From Spirochaetia bacterium (GTDB taxonomy: Bacteria > Spirochaetota > Spirochaetia > PWKH01): a stretch of DNA of 33,418 nucleotides. The stretch lies in the NCBI GenBank assembly GCA_007116075.1, contig SKJE01000111.1, positions 1 to 33,418 on the forward strand, written 5' to 3'. Both the position numbers and the translations under genes were made by a program. This document shows, one piece after another, positions 6,821 to 14,477 of the stretch. A model generated the notes under the pieces. That model was not told the DNA's origin, searched no databases, and saw nothing but the letters and a program-made list of their open reading frames with translations. Numbering within the stretch: position 1 is the first letter of the stretch; each line of letters begins with the position of its first letter.

Positions 6821-8124
6821 TACTCCTTCTCTCCTCTAGCCAATGCGACATGGCTGTCTGCCATCTCATACTCTGCTGCCTGGGCACAGGCAGTGTTGAG
6901 ATCCAGTGCTGCCACTGCGGTACAGCACAGCTCTGCAAGACGCTTTACATTGGTATTGTCATCAGGACTGGAGCCAAACTCTCCGCATCCGAGAAGCTTC
7001 AAGGCCTCCTTCGCAGTCCCGAAGTTTGTTCCTCCACCTATTGTTGCTACCTCCAGGGAGGGCATGCTCACCTGGAAATGCAGGCCGTCATCATCTGATT
7101 CTGCCTGGACAAAGGCTGCTGAACTGGACACTACATGGGCCATATCCTGTCCGGTGGCGGCAAAAAATGCTGCCAGGGCATTTGCAGCATTGACGTTAAA
7201 CCCGCTGATGGTGCCGCTCAAGCAGCTGCCGAGGTAGCATTTATTAAACACTACCTGCTCAACCTTCCGGCTGGTTACCCCTGACTTAAATACCTGTTTC
7301 AGCACTTCCTCTGGAATATGAACCTGCGCATGGACACTCTTTCCCCTGCCCTGAAGTACATTGATATGGGAGGCCTTCTTGTCGGTGCACATATTTCCAG
7401 ATATGGTCAGCAGCTTCCACCCTTCAAGCTCCTTCAAGAGAGCCCTCACCATGTCGGCTGAGGCTTTAGTCACCCCGTTCATACCCATGGCATCTCCTGT
7501 GGAGCAGACAAACCGGAGGAACACCTTGGTACCCAGCTGGTATGGTTCAATATACTTCAGCTTCACAAAGGGGTCTGAAATAACTGCATCCAGTCTCTGG
7601 AGAAGCTGCATATCTTCCACAACCCGACGGCAGAGCTGTTTTGCCTCTATAATACTTGGGGCTTCTATAAGCGGGGCCCTGCTCATGCCGTCAAAGGTGA
7701 CTACCGTATGCAGTCCTCCTGCAAGATTGATGGCCTTTATCCCCCGCTGCACCCCGGCTACCAGGGCAGCTTCATTTGTAGCTAAGGGAAGAAAGAACTC
7801 ACCCCGGGCATATTCTCCATGTACCACCACGGGACCTGCAACTCCCATGGGAATGACCGCTCCACCAATCTTCTTCTCTATTCCGGTCAGCACATGTCCG
7901 TTGAGCAGCGATCCGTTCTGCACTGACGCAGCTGCGATCTCCTTAAGCTCAACACCGGCACGAGATGCAACCTGTTCGTTGCGGATCAACTCCCCCGCCC
8001 GGCACGCCTCATTGACCTTTTCCGGATCACTGTTAAATACGTCGCTGAACACCCGTAATTCCAGATGCTGTTCCTTGATCTTTCCGTCACGATACTCTTG
8101 TGCAAGTGCCTCTAACTGTTTCAT
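6820..8124 (-). CDS. mvaA: Hydroxymethylglutaryl-CoA reductase (class I-like)
   Basis: 434 residues that span the whole HMG-CoA reductase fold. Expected catalytic residues are visible: Glu118 (LATNEAAL), Lys249/250 (CTDKKASHIN), Asp327 (TGQDMAH) and His425 near the end (ADSHVALAR). 'DAMGMN' (211-216) and 'SGNMCTDKK' resemble class I (eukaryotic/archaeal-type) enzymes rather than the class II enzyme of Pseudomonas mevalonii. It interconverts HMG-CoA and mevalonate. It lies between HMG-CoA lyase (3-bp gap) and an SDR (1-bp overlap), which points to a catabolic, mevalonate-oxidising role rather than isoprenoid synthesis; no other mevalonate-pathway gene is present. Cofactor preference (NAD or NADP) cannot be decided here. 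Confidence 0.9.
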   Translation of the reverse strand: MKQLEALAQEYRDGKIKEQHLELRVFSDVFNSDPEKVNEACRAGELIRNEQVASRAGVELKEIAAASVQNGSLLNGHVLTGIEKKIGGAVIPMGVAGPVVVHGEYARGEFFLPLATNEAALVAGVQRGIKAINLAGGLHTVVTFDGMSRAPLIEAPSIIEAKQLCRRVVEDMQLLQRLDAVISDPFVKLKYIEPYQLGTKVFLRFVCSTGDAMGMNGVTKASADMVRALLKELEGWKLLTISGNMCTDKKASHINVLQGRGKSVHAQVHIPEEVLKQVFKSGVTSRKVEQVVFNKCYLGSCLSGTISGFNVNAANALAAFFAATGQDMAHVVSSSAAFVQAESDDDGLHFQVSMPSLEVATIGGGTNFGTAKEALKLLGCGEFGSSPDDNTNVKRLAELCCTAVAALDLNTACAQAAEYEMADSHVALARGEKE

Positions 8125-8127
8125 CTC

Positions 8128-9003
8128 TCACTCCTTTTCATTCTGACTGACAAGCTGTTTTGCAAACTGAGCTGCCTGCTCCATACGCCCAAGATCAATA
8201 CCTGTGGCGATACCCATTCGATGCAGCATGTCAACAAGCAGTTCTGTTGCCATATTTCCGGTAGCACCCGGAGCATAGGGACATCCGCCGAGTCCCCCGG
8301 CTGCTGAATCAATAACCGTCACACCCGCCTGGAGGGATGCAAGCACATTGGCGCATTCGATTCCCCGGGCACGATGGAAATGGACAGCTGTGCGTGCTGT
8401 GGTCAGCACATCAAGGACTGCTGAGGCAACCTCAAAGGCAAGTTGCGGATACGCCATGCCGGTGGTATCTCCCAGTGATATCTCATAGGAACCTGCATCT
8501 TCAAGAGCCTTTGCTATACGGGCAACCTCACTGACAGGAACTGCTCCCTCCATTGGGCAGCCATAGGCTGTACCAATATAGGATCGAACACGCATGCCGT
8601 GCTTGCGCGCCTCTTCGTTGATGTTTCTCACTTCCTCTAGGGAACGCTCAACACTCATATTCAAGTTCTTCGTATTATGGCTCTCACTGGCGCTCATTAT
8701 GGTTACCACCTCGTCCAGCCCCGCCTCAACGGCCCTCTGCATACCCTTCATATTCGGAATCAAGGCACTGTAGACGATTCCCGGACGGTTTGTGATGCCC
8801 TCAAGCACCTGGATAGAATCTGCCATCTGGGGTACCCACTTAGGATGAACAAAACTTGTCACCTCAATCTTCCTGCAGCCCGCATCCTGGAGCATCTCAA
8901 CAAGCTTGATTTTCTTTTCAGTTTCAATAAACGTCGGCTCATTCTGGAGTCCATCCCGGGGACCCACCTCAAAAATCTCTACTTCCTTCATCGGTATCTG
9001 CAT
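8128..9003 (-). CDS. mvaB: Hydroxymethylglutaryl-CoA lyase
   Basis: 291 residues of the HMGL-like TIM barrel family. The N-terminal active-site motif is FEVGPRDGLQNE, followed by 'EVTSFVHPKWVPQMAD'. The metal-binding 'VHFHRARG' and the signature 'GGLGGCPYAPGATGN' with the catalytic Cys are present. It splits HMG-CoA into acetyl-CoA and acetoacetate. I place the start at 9003 (MQIPMKEVEIFEVG) because GGAGGAG lies 5 bp upstream; the frame stays open to 9051 but without a ribosome site. It is the first intact gene of the leftward lyase-reductase-dehydrogenase operon. Confidence 0.92.
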   Translation of the reverse strand: MQIPMKEVEIFEVGPRDGLQNEPTFIETEKKIKLVEMLQDAGCRKIEVTSFVHPKWVPQMADSIQVLEGITNRPGIVYSALIPNMKGMQRAVEAGLDEVVTIMSASESHNTKNLNMSVERSLEEVRNINEEARKHGMRVRSYIGTAYGCPMEGAVPVSEVARIAKALEDAGSYEISLGDTTGMAYPQLAFEVASAVLDVLTTARTAVHFHRARGIECANVLASLQAGVTVIDSAAGGLGGCPYAPGATGNMATELLVDMLHRMGIATGIDLGRMEQAAQFAKQLVSQNEKE

Positions 9004-9065
9004 ATATCTCCTCCGGACTGTTCTTACTGCTGAGGCCTTGTTACCACACACATGCCCATAGTAGC

Positions 9066-9266
9066 CTACGAGTCCATTCGCTCCACAGTATCCCAGTTAT
9101 TAAAGGTTATGTCACCTAGATCGGCAATATAGATTATAGAGAATGTGAGTGCCTTCGTACCCGGCTCCAGATGCCCGCCTTCGGCCTTCACTGCATCGCT
9201 CAACGTAATATGTGCATGTACCCGCCCGTCTATTATCAGACCAGCATAGCCAAGGGTATCCCTTTT
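9066..9266 (-). pseudogene. PPC/DUF296 domain protein remnant
   Basis: The minus strand, open from just after a TAA (9267-9269) to a TAG (9066-9068), encodes 66 residues. They include 'IDGRVHAHITLSD' and 'GGHLEPGT', then a hydrophobic strand 'ALTFSIIYIADLGD'. This is the conserved second half of the PPC (DUF296) domain, in which H-x-H and GGHL are hallmarks. No start codon and no N-terminal half are present. The open frame stops where the accessory patch begins. It precedes the HMG-CoA lyase by about 60 bp on the same strand, so it was probably the first gene of that operon before truncation. Confidence 0.6.
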
Positions 9267-9384
9267 TTAGTCTGCAGCCGATGCTTCAGTGATGTATTAT
9301 GTTTTTCTTTTCCCATCGCTATATATGCTGTTATCCGCTTCTGCCGGCAGATATCCACATTTGTTGTACCGACATACATATTGA
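9267..9384. other. Gap between PPC remnant and dead toxin-antitoxin copy
   Basis: About 120 bp with no recognisable gene. It marks the boundary where the PPC frame is lost and similarity to the vapBC-type locus begins. Confidence 0.4.
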
Positions 9385-9648
9385 TAAAGATATCTACAAT
9401 ATTGCCCCCTCTATGATAAGAGCATACAGGAATGTCCTTAGGAAAGACGATCTTTTTACTTGTCCGCAGCAGCCTGCATGATCGGCTGGAGGATCATGGT
9501 AATCACATCGGATCACCGGTGGTTACTGATGCTCCACTCGTTTTAGTCTGATGATATAGCTCAAGGAGAAAATGAATCGTAATGATCAATATCCCGGATG
9601 TGAATACTATGTTCATATGGAGTATGAATGAACATGTCAGGTATCCAT
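9385..9648 (+). pseudogene. Dead copy of the vapBC-type toxin-antitoxin locus
   Basis: Aligns to the intact pair at 2228-2500. Matching stretches include atattgataaagatatctac (antitoxin 'NIDQDIY'), gaatgtccttaggaaa ('GMSLGK'), a later gatgctccactcgtttt, and the toxin start at 9582 ('MINIPDVN' again, then 'TMFIWSMNEH' instead of 'VLIALSWKNH'). The antitoxin frame is broken by several stops and shifts. The toxin frame ends at a TGA near 9646 after about 22 codons. Neither product can be made. Confidence 0.85.
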
Positions 9649-9923
9649 ACCTCTGAAAGCGATTTTTTCACGAGTATCTGATCATCCTCTTCGAGAGTAT
9701 AGAGGCTAACCAGCGGCAGGCATGTATGCAACAAATACCAATGTAGTGTAATTTGTATTTTTATATGGGGTAATAATCTTATATTCAGTATATTTATTGA
9801 CGTACTACGTATTCGTATGTGGTGGTATGCACGTTCATCTCTGGCGAATCATCCATTTTCTTCACCAATTCCAACTATCCTTCATAAAAGACTGCTGAAG
9901 CTGTAGGTGCCAGTAGGACCGAC
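9649..9923. other. Non-coding patch before the duplicated block
   Basis: AT-rich sequence with no gene. A TTGACG near 9806 resembles a -35 box but has no good -10 partner. Weak DUF4143-gene similarity may extend left of 9924 to about 9895, but the frame is lost. Confidence 0.35.
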
Positions 9924-10087
9924 GGAAGAGTATTCTTGCAGCACGGTCGATACAGCTTAATCTGATTACCGGGTACCGGGCTGATTGAGCCAAGCACTCC
10001 AGTTCAATTCATGCGATGCATATAGACTCCGTCTTCGACGCAGTGCCCGCTCAACTATCTCAGGCATATGATGAGGAAGTTAAAAAA
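9924..10087 (+). pseudogene. DUF4143 ATPase scrap (copy of bases 1-164)
   Basis: Aligns without gaps to bases 1-164 (constant offset 9923). In the frame that codes in the first copy this one has an in-frame TGA in 'gctgattgagcc' (about 9985), so it is dead. At 10082-10088 it jumps from the run of A after GTT to the sequence AAACGGAACTGC, which in the first copy lies at 948-959. About 780 bp are therefore deleted here, with only a short A-run at the junction. Confidence 0.9.
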
Positions 10088-10156
10088 CGGAACTGCTCAT
10101 GCCGAATATATTACTAATAAGGAACTCTAAACTCCTTTTTTTGATGATATTCGGAG

Positions 10157-10185
10157 TTGACTGATTGATTATTCATATGTATATT
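10157..10185 (+). promoter_or_regulatory. Promoter of the intact AAA/DUF4143 ATPase
   Basis: -35 TTGACT (10157-10162), 17-bp spacer, -10 TATATT (10180-10185). The ATG at 10192 follows the -10 by 6 bp and has no Shine-Dalgarno sequence, which fits a leaderless transcript. The preceding inverted repeat AACTCC...GGAGTT (about 10131-10158) overlaps the -35 and could be an operator; it is kept in the decayed copy. Confidence 0.65.
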
Positions 10186-10191
10186 ATTTAT

Positions 10192-11340
10192 ATGTTTTCT
10201 AGATCTTTTACATTACCGACTGAAACACAAAGTGTCTTCATATTCGGGCCACGCGGAACTGGTAAGACCACATGGCTTAAAACACATCTATCTTCACACG
10301 TGTATATTGACTTACTGCATGGGGATAATTTCCTGAGATTATCAGCTCGTCCTGCATCAATTGAGGAACTGATTCCTCCAGGATATACAGATTGGATCGT
10401 AATTGATGAAATTCAGAGGATTCCAACGCTTCTGCATGAAGTCCATCGATTAATTGAATCAAAAAACTACCGATTTATCATGACCGGATCAAGTGCACGG
10501 GCATTACGAAAGAAAGGAGTCAATCTGCTTGCTGGTCGGGCCTTAACGGCAAACATGTATCCGCTTACTGCAACTGAGCTAGGGGAAACCTTCTCGCTGA
10601 AACAGTCGATTCGATGTGGTCATCTGCCCATGGCATATACAGCTGCTTCTGATCAGGAGCGTGAAGCCTATCTGAAAGCATATATACAGGCATATATTCG
10701 GGAAGAAGTGCATCAGGAAGGACTTACGCGGAATATCAGTGCGTTTTCCCGCTTCCTTGAAATCGCAAGTTTTTCCCATGGTTCTGTTGTGAATTATACA
10801 GAAATTGGAAGAGAACTAGGCAGAAACAGAAAAGTTGTAGAGAATTATTTTTCCATTCTAGAAGATCTGTTGCTTGGATGTACGTTACCGGTATTTCGTA
10901 AGCGAGCAAAAAGAGATATGACTGCACGTCCAAAATTTTACTTTTTTGATACTGGAATCTACCAGACACTTCGCCCCCGAGGTCCTCTGGACAGTTTTTC
11001 TGAGATTTCCGGACCTGCCATCGAAGGACTGTTCCTTCAGGAAGTTCGTGCACACAATGAGTACCACAGATATGGTTATGAATTGTTTTTCTGGCGAACC
11101 ACATCGAACATTGAGGTTGATCTCGTTCTCTACGGAGTAAGGGGACTGAAGGCTTTTGAGATAAAACATGCACAGAGGATTCGTGAAAAAGATCTGAAGG
11201 GATTGCAAGCTTTTGGGGCAGATTATCCGAGTGCTCAATTATATGTAATCTATATGGGTACAAAAACAGAGTATCACGGAAGGATCACCGTACTCCCCTT
11301 CGACTGGGCTTTGACTCATATGCAGGAGCTATTATCCTGA
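10192..11340 (+). CDS. AAA-family ATPase with DUF4143 domain (intact copy)
   Basis: 382 residues. The order is N-terminal 'SRSFTLPTETQSVFIFG', Walker A GPRGTGKTT, Walker B 'WIVIDEIQRI', sensor 'FIMTGSSARALR' followed by 'GVNLLAGRALTANMYPLT', a winged-helix-like stretch 'YTEIGRELGRNRKVVENYF' and the DUF4143 nuclease-like end with 'EVDLVLYG' and 'AFEIKHAQ'. The start at 10192 is chosen because the upstream TTG (10165) lies inside the promoter. Function of the family is not settled; it is often linked with mobile or toxin-antitoxin-like loci. It converges on the ABC-F gene with a 24-bp gap. Its paralogue at 1023-1735 is broken. Confidence 0.88.
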   Translation: MFSRSFTLPTETQSVFIFGPRGTGKTTWLKTHLSSHVYIDLLHGDNFLRLSARPASIEELIPPGYTDWIVIDEIQRIPTLLHEVHRLIESKNYRFIMTGSSARALRKKGVNLLAGRALTANMYPLTATELGETFSLKQSIRCGHLPMAYTAASDQEREAYLKAYIQAYIREEVHQEGLTRNISAFSRFLEIASFSHGSVVNYTEIGRELGRNRKVVENYFSILEDLLLGCTLPVFRKRAKRDMTARPKFYFFDTGIYQTLRPRGPLDSFSEISGPAIEGLFLQEVRAHNEYHRYGYELFFWRTTSNIEVDLVLYGVRGLKAFEIKHAQRIREKDLKGLQAFGADYPSAQLYVIYMGTKTEYHGRITVLPFDWALTHMQELLS

Positions 11341-11364
11341 TATGGTGCAGATACGTGAAGTGGT

Positions 11365-13218
11365 TCATCCCTCATCTATCTGGGCAAGATGCTCCCATCG
11401 GTGGCTCTTCTGTTCAATAAGTTTCAGCACCGTTTCATAACGTTTGGTCATTATCTCCAGATCCTCCGTCGGCTGAAGGAACTGCTCTTCGAGCTGCTCC
11501 TTCTCCGATTCCAGGACATCGATCTCTTCAAGAAGCCGGTCAAATTCCCGGCGCTCCTTGAATGTCAGCTTCCTCTTATCCGCACTTCGCTGTTTTGCAG
11601 GTGAAGGTGCATTACCAGCTGGTTTTGATGACTTCTGCTGCTCCAGATCCTGCTTGTAGTCACTGTACTGTCCCGCATACCCCTTGATTGAGCCGGTTGA
11701 GTCGAAGATCAGCAGATAGTCGGTGCATCGATCCAGAAAGGCCCGGTCGTGGGATACAATAAGCAGGCATCCTTCAAACCGGTCAATATACTCCTCGAGT
11801 TTCCTCATTGTCTGGATATCAAGGTCATTGGTTGGCTCATCCAGAAGCAGGAAGTTGGGATGCTCCATAAGTGTTGCTATCAGCAGCAGCCTTCGCTTCT
11901 CTCCCCCGGACAACCGGGAGATATCGATGCGGTGGTAGGAAACATCAAAGCCGAAGGTCTCAAGAAACCTTGCAGCACTGACCCGCTGACCCGGCGCTAT
12001 GGTCACCTCTTCACGGCGGTCACTGATAAACTCCAGCACCTCCTTCTCTTCGGGCAGGGCATGGTTCATCTGGTCATAGTATCCAAAATGGGTATGCACC
12101 CCCAGCTCAATCTCTCCGCTCTCCAGTTCAACAGATTGGGTAATCATATTAAGGAAGGTGCTCTTTCCCGATCCATTTGGCCCGATGAGCCCGATACGCT
12201 GGCCCCGGCGAAAACTGAAGGTAAAGGGGCGAATCACCTGATTCCCTGAATAGGAGACAGAGGCCTTCTTAATCTCCAGCACCTTCTTACCCAGACGACG
12301 ACGGCTGGATGAGAAATCAGCAGCCTCCTGCTCCTGACTTACCTGGGCATCCATGAGATCCTGGATCCGCTGTTTTCTCCCCTTGTCCTTACCGGTCCGG
12401 GCCCGGGGTCCCCGGCTCAGCCACTGCAGTTCATCTTTGAGAATTGCATTAATTTTACTCTGTCCTGCAGCCTCCTGGGCCCTCCGCTGCTGCTTCTGGT
12501 CCAGATAAGCAGCATAGTTCCCTTCATAGGAATGAATCCTCTGCCGGTCAATTTCAAAAATCCTGGTACAGGCGGCATCCAGGAAATAACGGTCATGGGT
12601 CACCACCACACAAGCCAGCCGGCTTGAGAGAATATACTGTTCAAGCCACTCAACAGCCCCGATATCCAGGTGGTTGGTCGGCTCATCAAGGATCAGCAAG
12701 TTCGGCTGGGAAGCGAGAGCCCTTGCAAGGGCTGCCTTTTTCTTCATACCTCCCGAGAGCTCGTCTACCGGCAGGGATGGATCATCAATCCCCAGCTCAT
12801 TGAGCAGGGAAAGATAGGAGTGCTCAATATCCCATCCGTGATACCGGTCCATACGCTCAGTGAGATCCTCCAGCAGAGCGGAAGATCCCTCCCCCAATTC
12901 AGCAAGACACTGCCGGTATGCATTGAGCAGACGAATCATATCGGAATTTCCTTCATAAAGAGCCTGCTGTACAGAAATACCGGGGCTGAAGAGAGGAGAC
13001 TGCTCCAGCATGCTCAGGCGGAGCTCCCGGTTCTTCGCTATGGTTCCCGAGTCAGGCTCCAGCATGCCGGTCACCAGGTTGAGAAAGGTCGATTTACCCG
13101 CTCCGTTTGCTCCGAGCAGGCCGATTCGATCGTGGTCATTGATGCCCAAGGATACCTGCTCAAAGAGGGGCTCATCCTTAAGCTGCTTCGATACATCTTC
13201 TATTGATATGAGGTTCAT
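11365..13218 (-). CDS. ABC-F family ATPase, Uup-like
   Basis: 617 residues from the chosen start, with two nucleotide-binding domains and no membrane segments. The first has Walker A GANGAGKST, signature LSGGMKKKAALARAL and 'LLILDEPTNHLD'. The second has GPNGSGKST, LSGGEKRRLLL and 'FLLLDEPTNDLD'. A basic linker and a C-terminal coiled coil ('LTFKERREFDRLLEEIDVLE...') resemble Uup, a ribosome-associated ABC-F protein also tied to DNA-structure stability. I start at 13218 (MNLISIEDVS); the frame runs open to 13284, but a strong promoter sits between the two. Its 3' end is duplicated at 1760-2007. Confidence 0.9.
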   Translation of the reverse strand: MNLISIEDVSKQLKDEPLFEQVSLGINDHDRIGLLGANGAGKSTFLNLVTGMLEPDSGTIAKNRELRLSMLEQSPLFSPGISVQQALYEGNSDMIRLLNAYRQCLAELGEGSSALLEDLTERMDRYHGWDIEHSYLSLLNELGIDDPSLPVDELSGGMKKKAALARALASQPNLLILDEPTNHLDIGAVEWLEQYILSSRLACVVVTHDRYFLDAACTRIFEIDRQRIHSYEGNYAAYLDQKQQRRAQEAAGQSKINAILKDELQWLSRGPRARTGKDKGRKQRIQDLMDAQVSQEQEAADFSSSRRRLGKKVLEIKKASVSYSGNQVIRPFTFSFRRGQRIGLIGPNGSGKSTFLNMITQSVELESGEIELGVHTHFGYYDQMNHALPEEKEVLEFISDRREEVTIAPGQRVSAARFLETFGFDVSYHRIDISRLSGGEKRRLLLIATLMEHPNFLLLDEPTNDLDIQTMRKLEEYIDRFEGCLLIVSHDRAFLDRCTDYLLIFDSTGSIKGYAGQYSDYKQDLEQQKSSKPAGNAPSPAKQRSADKRKLTFKERREFDRLLEEIDVLESEKEQLEEQFLQPTEDLEIMTKRYETVLKLIEQKSHRWEHLAQIDEG

Positions 13219-13226
13219 TGATAACC

Positions 13227-13256
13227 ATTGTACCCGAAAAGGGCAGGTTGTGACAA
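13227..13256 (-). promoter_or_regulatory. Promoter of the ABC-F gene
   Basis: On the minus strand: -35 TTGTCA (13251-13256), 18-bp spacer, -10 TACAAT (13227-13232). The ATG (13216-13218) begins 8 bp after the -10 with no Shine-Dalgarno, so the mRNA is predicted to be leaderless or nearly so. Confidence 0.7.
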
Positions 13257-13284
13257 ACACCCAATTTGATATGACTTTTGTCAC
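13250..13284. repeat. Inverted repeat between divergent ABC-F and outer-membrane protein genes
   Basis: GTGACAAA (13250-13257) and TTTGTCAC (13277-13284) are perfect 8-bp inverted arms 19 bp apart. Each arm contains a TTGTCA hexamer on the outward strand. The left one is the -35 of the ABC-F promoter. The right one could be the -35 for the divergent gene at 13365, although its -10 (TACTCT, 13300-13305, spacer 16) is weak. A shared operator is possible. Confidence 0.5.
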
Positions 13285-13364
13285 TATGATGAAACAACCT
13301 ACTCTTCTACACTGCCTGAACGACCATACCTACAATACCACAAGCTGCTTATGAGGTTACCACT

Positions 13365-14477
13365 GTGATACAACGTTACTTTTTCATAATGATTTTACTG
13401 CTGACGATACTATTTCCCCTGGCAGGGAACACCCATCCGCAATTTTTCAAACTTGTTCCCCAGGACCCACTATATACACCCTACCGGGCCGATCCCTTTG
13501 CACCTACCGCATCCCTGCAGTACTTCACACTGATCCCCGGTTCGACCCGGCCGTCCTATACATATCTCACTGAACACGAAGCCGGGAGAGTAGTCGGTTT
13601 GAAGGGATACAATTTTGACCGCACCTACGGGGACCGGGATGAGCATGAATACATCTTCATGCGTGCAGGAACCACTATCCCCTTCGCACGGGTCAACTTC
13701 GGAAACCTGCTCCGTTTTGAAGGGTTTCTCTCAGGAGGAATGAGAACCGTGTTTCTCGCCTTTGGGGGAACCGACCAGCTCGGGTTTGACGGAACCTATC
13801 TGTACGGTGCCCAGGCACGCATCGGGGAGTTCCTCTCAGTCCAGGCAGGCAGGAAGCACTTCTCAGGACATACCGGAGATGAGATACTCACCCGGGTTGT
13901 TGAGTTTGCCTCCAGAGACGATGCTGGCAATTACAATTACCGAGCACAGTTGGATCCTTCTGATTTCCAGAGCAACCTGATAGATTATGTACACCAGGAT
14001 CCGCAGTTCATAGCGGTCTCCCTTGAACCCGGAGACCAATTTCGCCTCTACGGGGAGATGCGCTTTGGACACACTGGTAATCGATTTAAACCCGATCCCT
14101 CAAGTGAAGAGGAGCACCCGGAGTTCAAGGCACGGGAACTGCAGGTGGGCACAGAACTCACTCTGGACGGGTATATCCTGGGAGATATGCTTTTAAGCGT
14201 AGACCTCACCTTCCATGAGTTGGGAAAGTTTGCTCTGGTTGCTGACGATCACGCTCCTGTGTATAAGGGGCAGTCAGCCTATTACCACTTTGTCTACGAT
14301 GAAAACCGGCCCTGGGATATGGACATCTCCATTACCCTGGCTAAACAGCTCTCCCGAAGAGAAGCAGGTCCAGATGTATTCTTTCAAGGCTCCTTCTATT
14401 CAGGAAGATTTCCCCTGCTCGCCTTCTTCATGCATGAGGTGAACTACTTCAGCCTTGGTGCAACCATCACTTTCTAG
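13365..14477 (+). CDS. Putative outer-membrane beta-barrel protein
   Basis: 370 residues, GTG start with GAGG about 9 bp upstream. An N-terminal signal peptide is clear (MIQRYFFIMILLLTILFPLAGNTHP). The rest is rich in alternating aromatic/polar strands ('FARVNFGNLLRFEGFLSGG', 'LYGAQARIGEFLSVQAGRKH', 'FRLYGEMRFGHTG') and ends '...NYFSLGATITF' with a terminal Phe, the classic barrel-insertion signal. It somewhat resembles DUF1207-type proteins, but I cannot name the family with confidence. It is divergent from the ABC-F gene and overlaps the convergent lipid kinase by 11 bp. Confidence 0.7.
   Translation: MIQRYFFIMILLLTILFPLAGNTHPQFFKLVPQDPLYTPYRADPFAPTASLQYFTLIPGSTRPSYTYLTEHEAGRVVGLKGYNFDRTYGDRDEHEYIFMRAGTTIPFARVNFGNLLRFEGFLSGGMRTVFLAFGGTDQLGFDGTYLYGAQARIGEFLSVQAGRKHFSGHTGDEILTRVVEFASRDDAGNYNYRAQLDPSDFQSNLIDYVHQDPQFIAVSLEPGDQFRLYGEMRFGHTGNRFKPDPSSEEEHPEFKARELQVGTELTLDGYILGDMLLSVDLTFHELGKFALVADDHAPVYKGQSAYYHFVYDENRPWDMDISITLAKQLSRREAGPDVFFQGSFYSGRFPLLAFFMHEVNYFSLGATITF

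Noticed and set aside
7361-8146. 261-codon plus-strand frame opposite HMG-CoA reductase
   Set aside because: It is the antisense shadow of a clearly conserved enzyme, Ser/Pro-rich and without family motifs.
6820-9003. Isoprenoid biosynthesis role for the HMG-CoA reductase
   Set aside because: No HMG-CoA synthase, mevalonate kinase or related gene is linked. The direct neighbour is HMG-CoA lyase, a degradative enzyme.
9099-9127. Promoter for the HMG-CoA operon (minus strand TTGCCG-17-TTTAAT)
   Set aside because: It has good spacing but lies inside the PPC/DUF296 remnant, so the hexamers are probably coding leftovers. It could still have been recruited as a promoter, but I would not annotate it.
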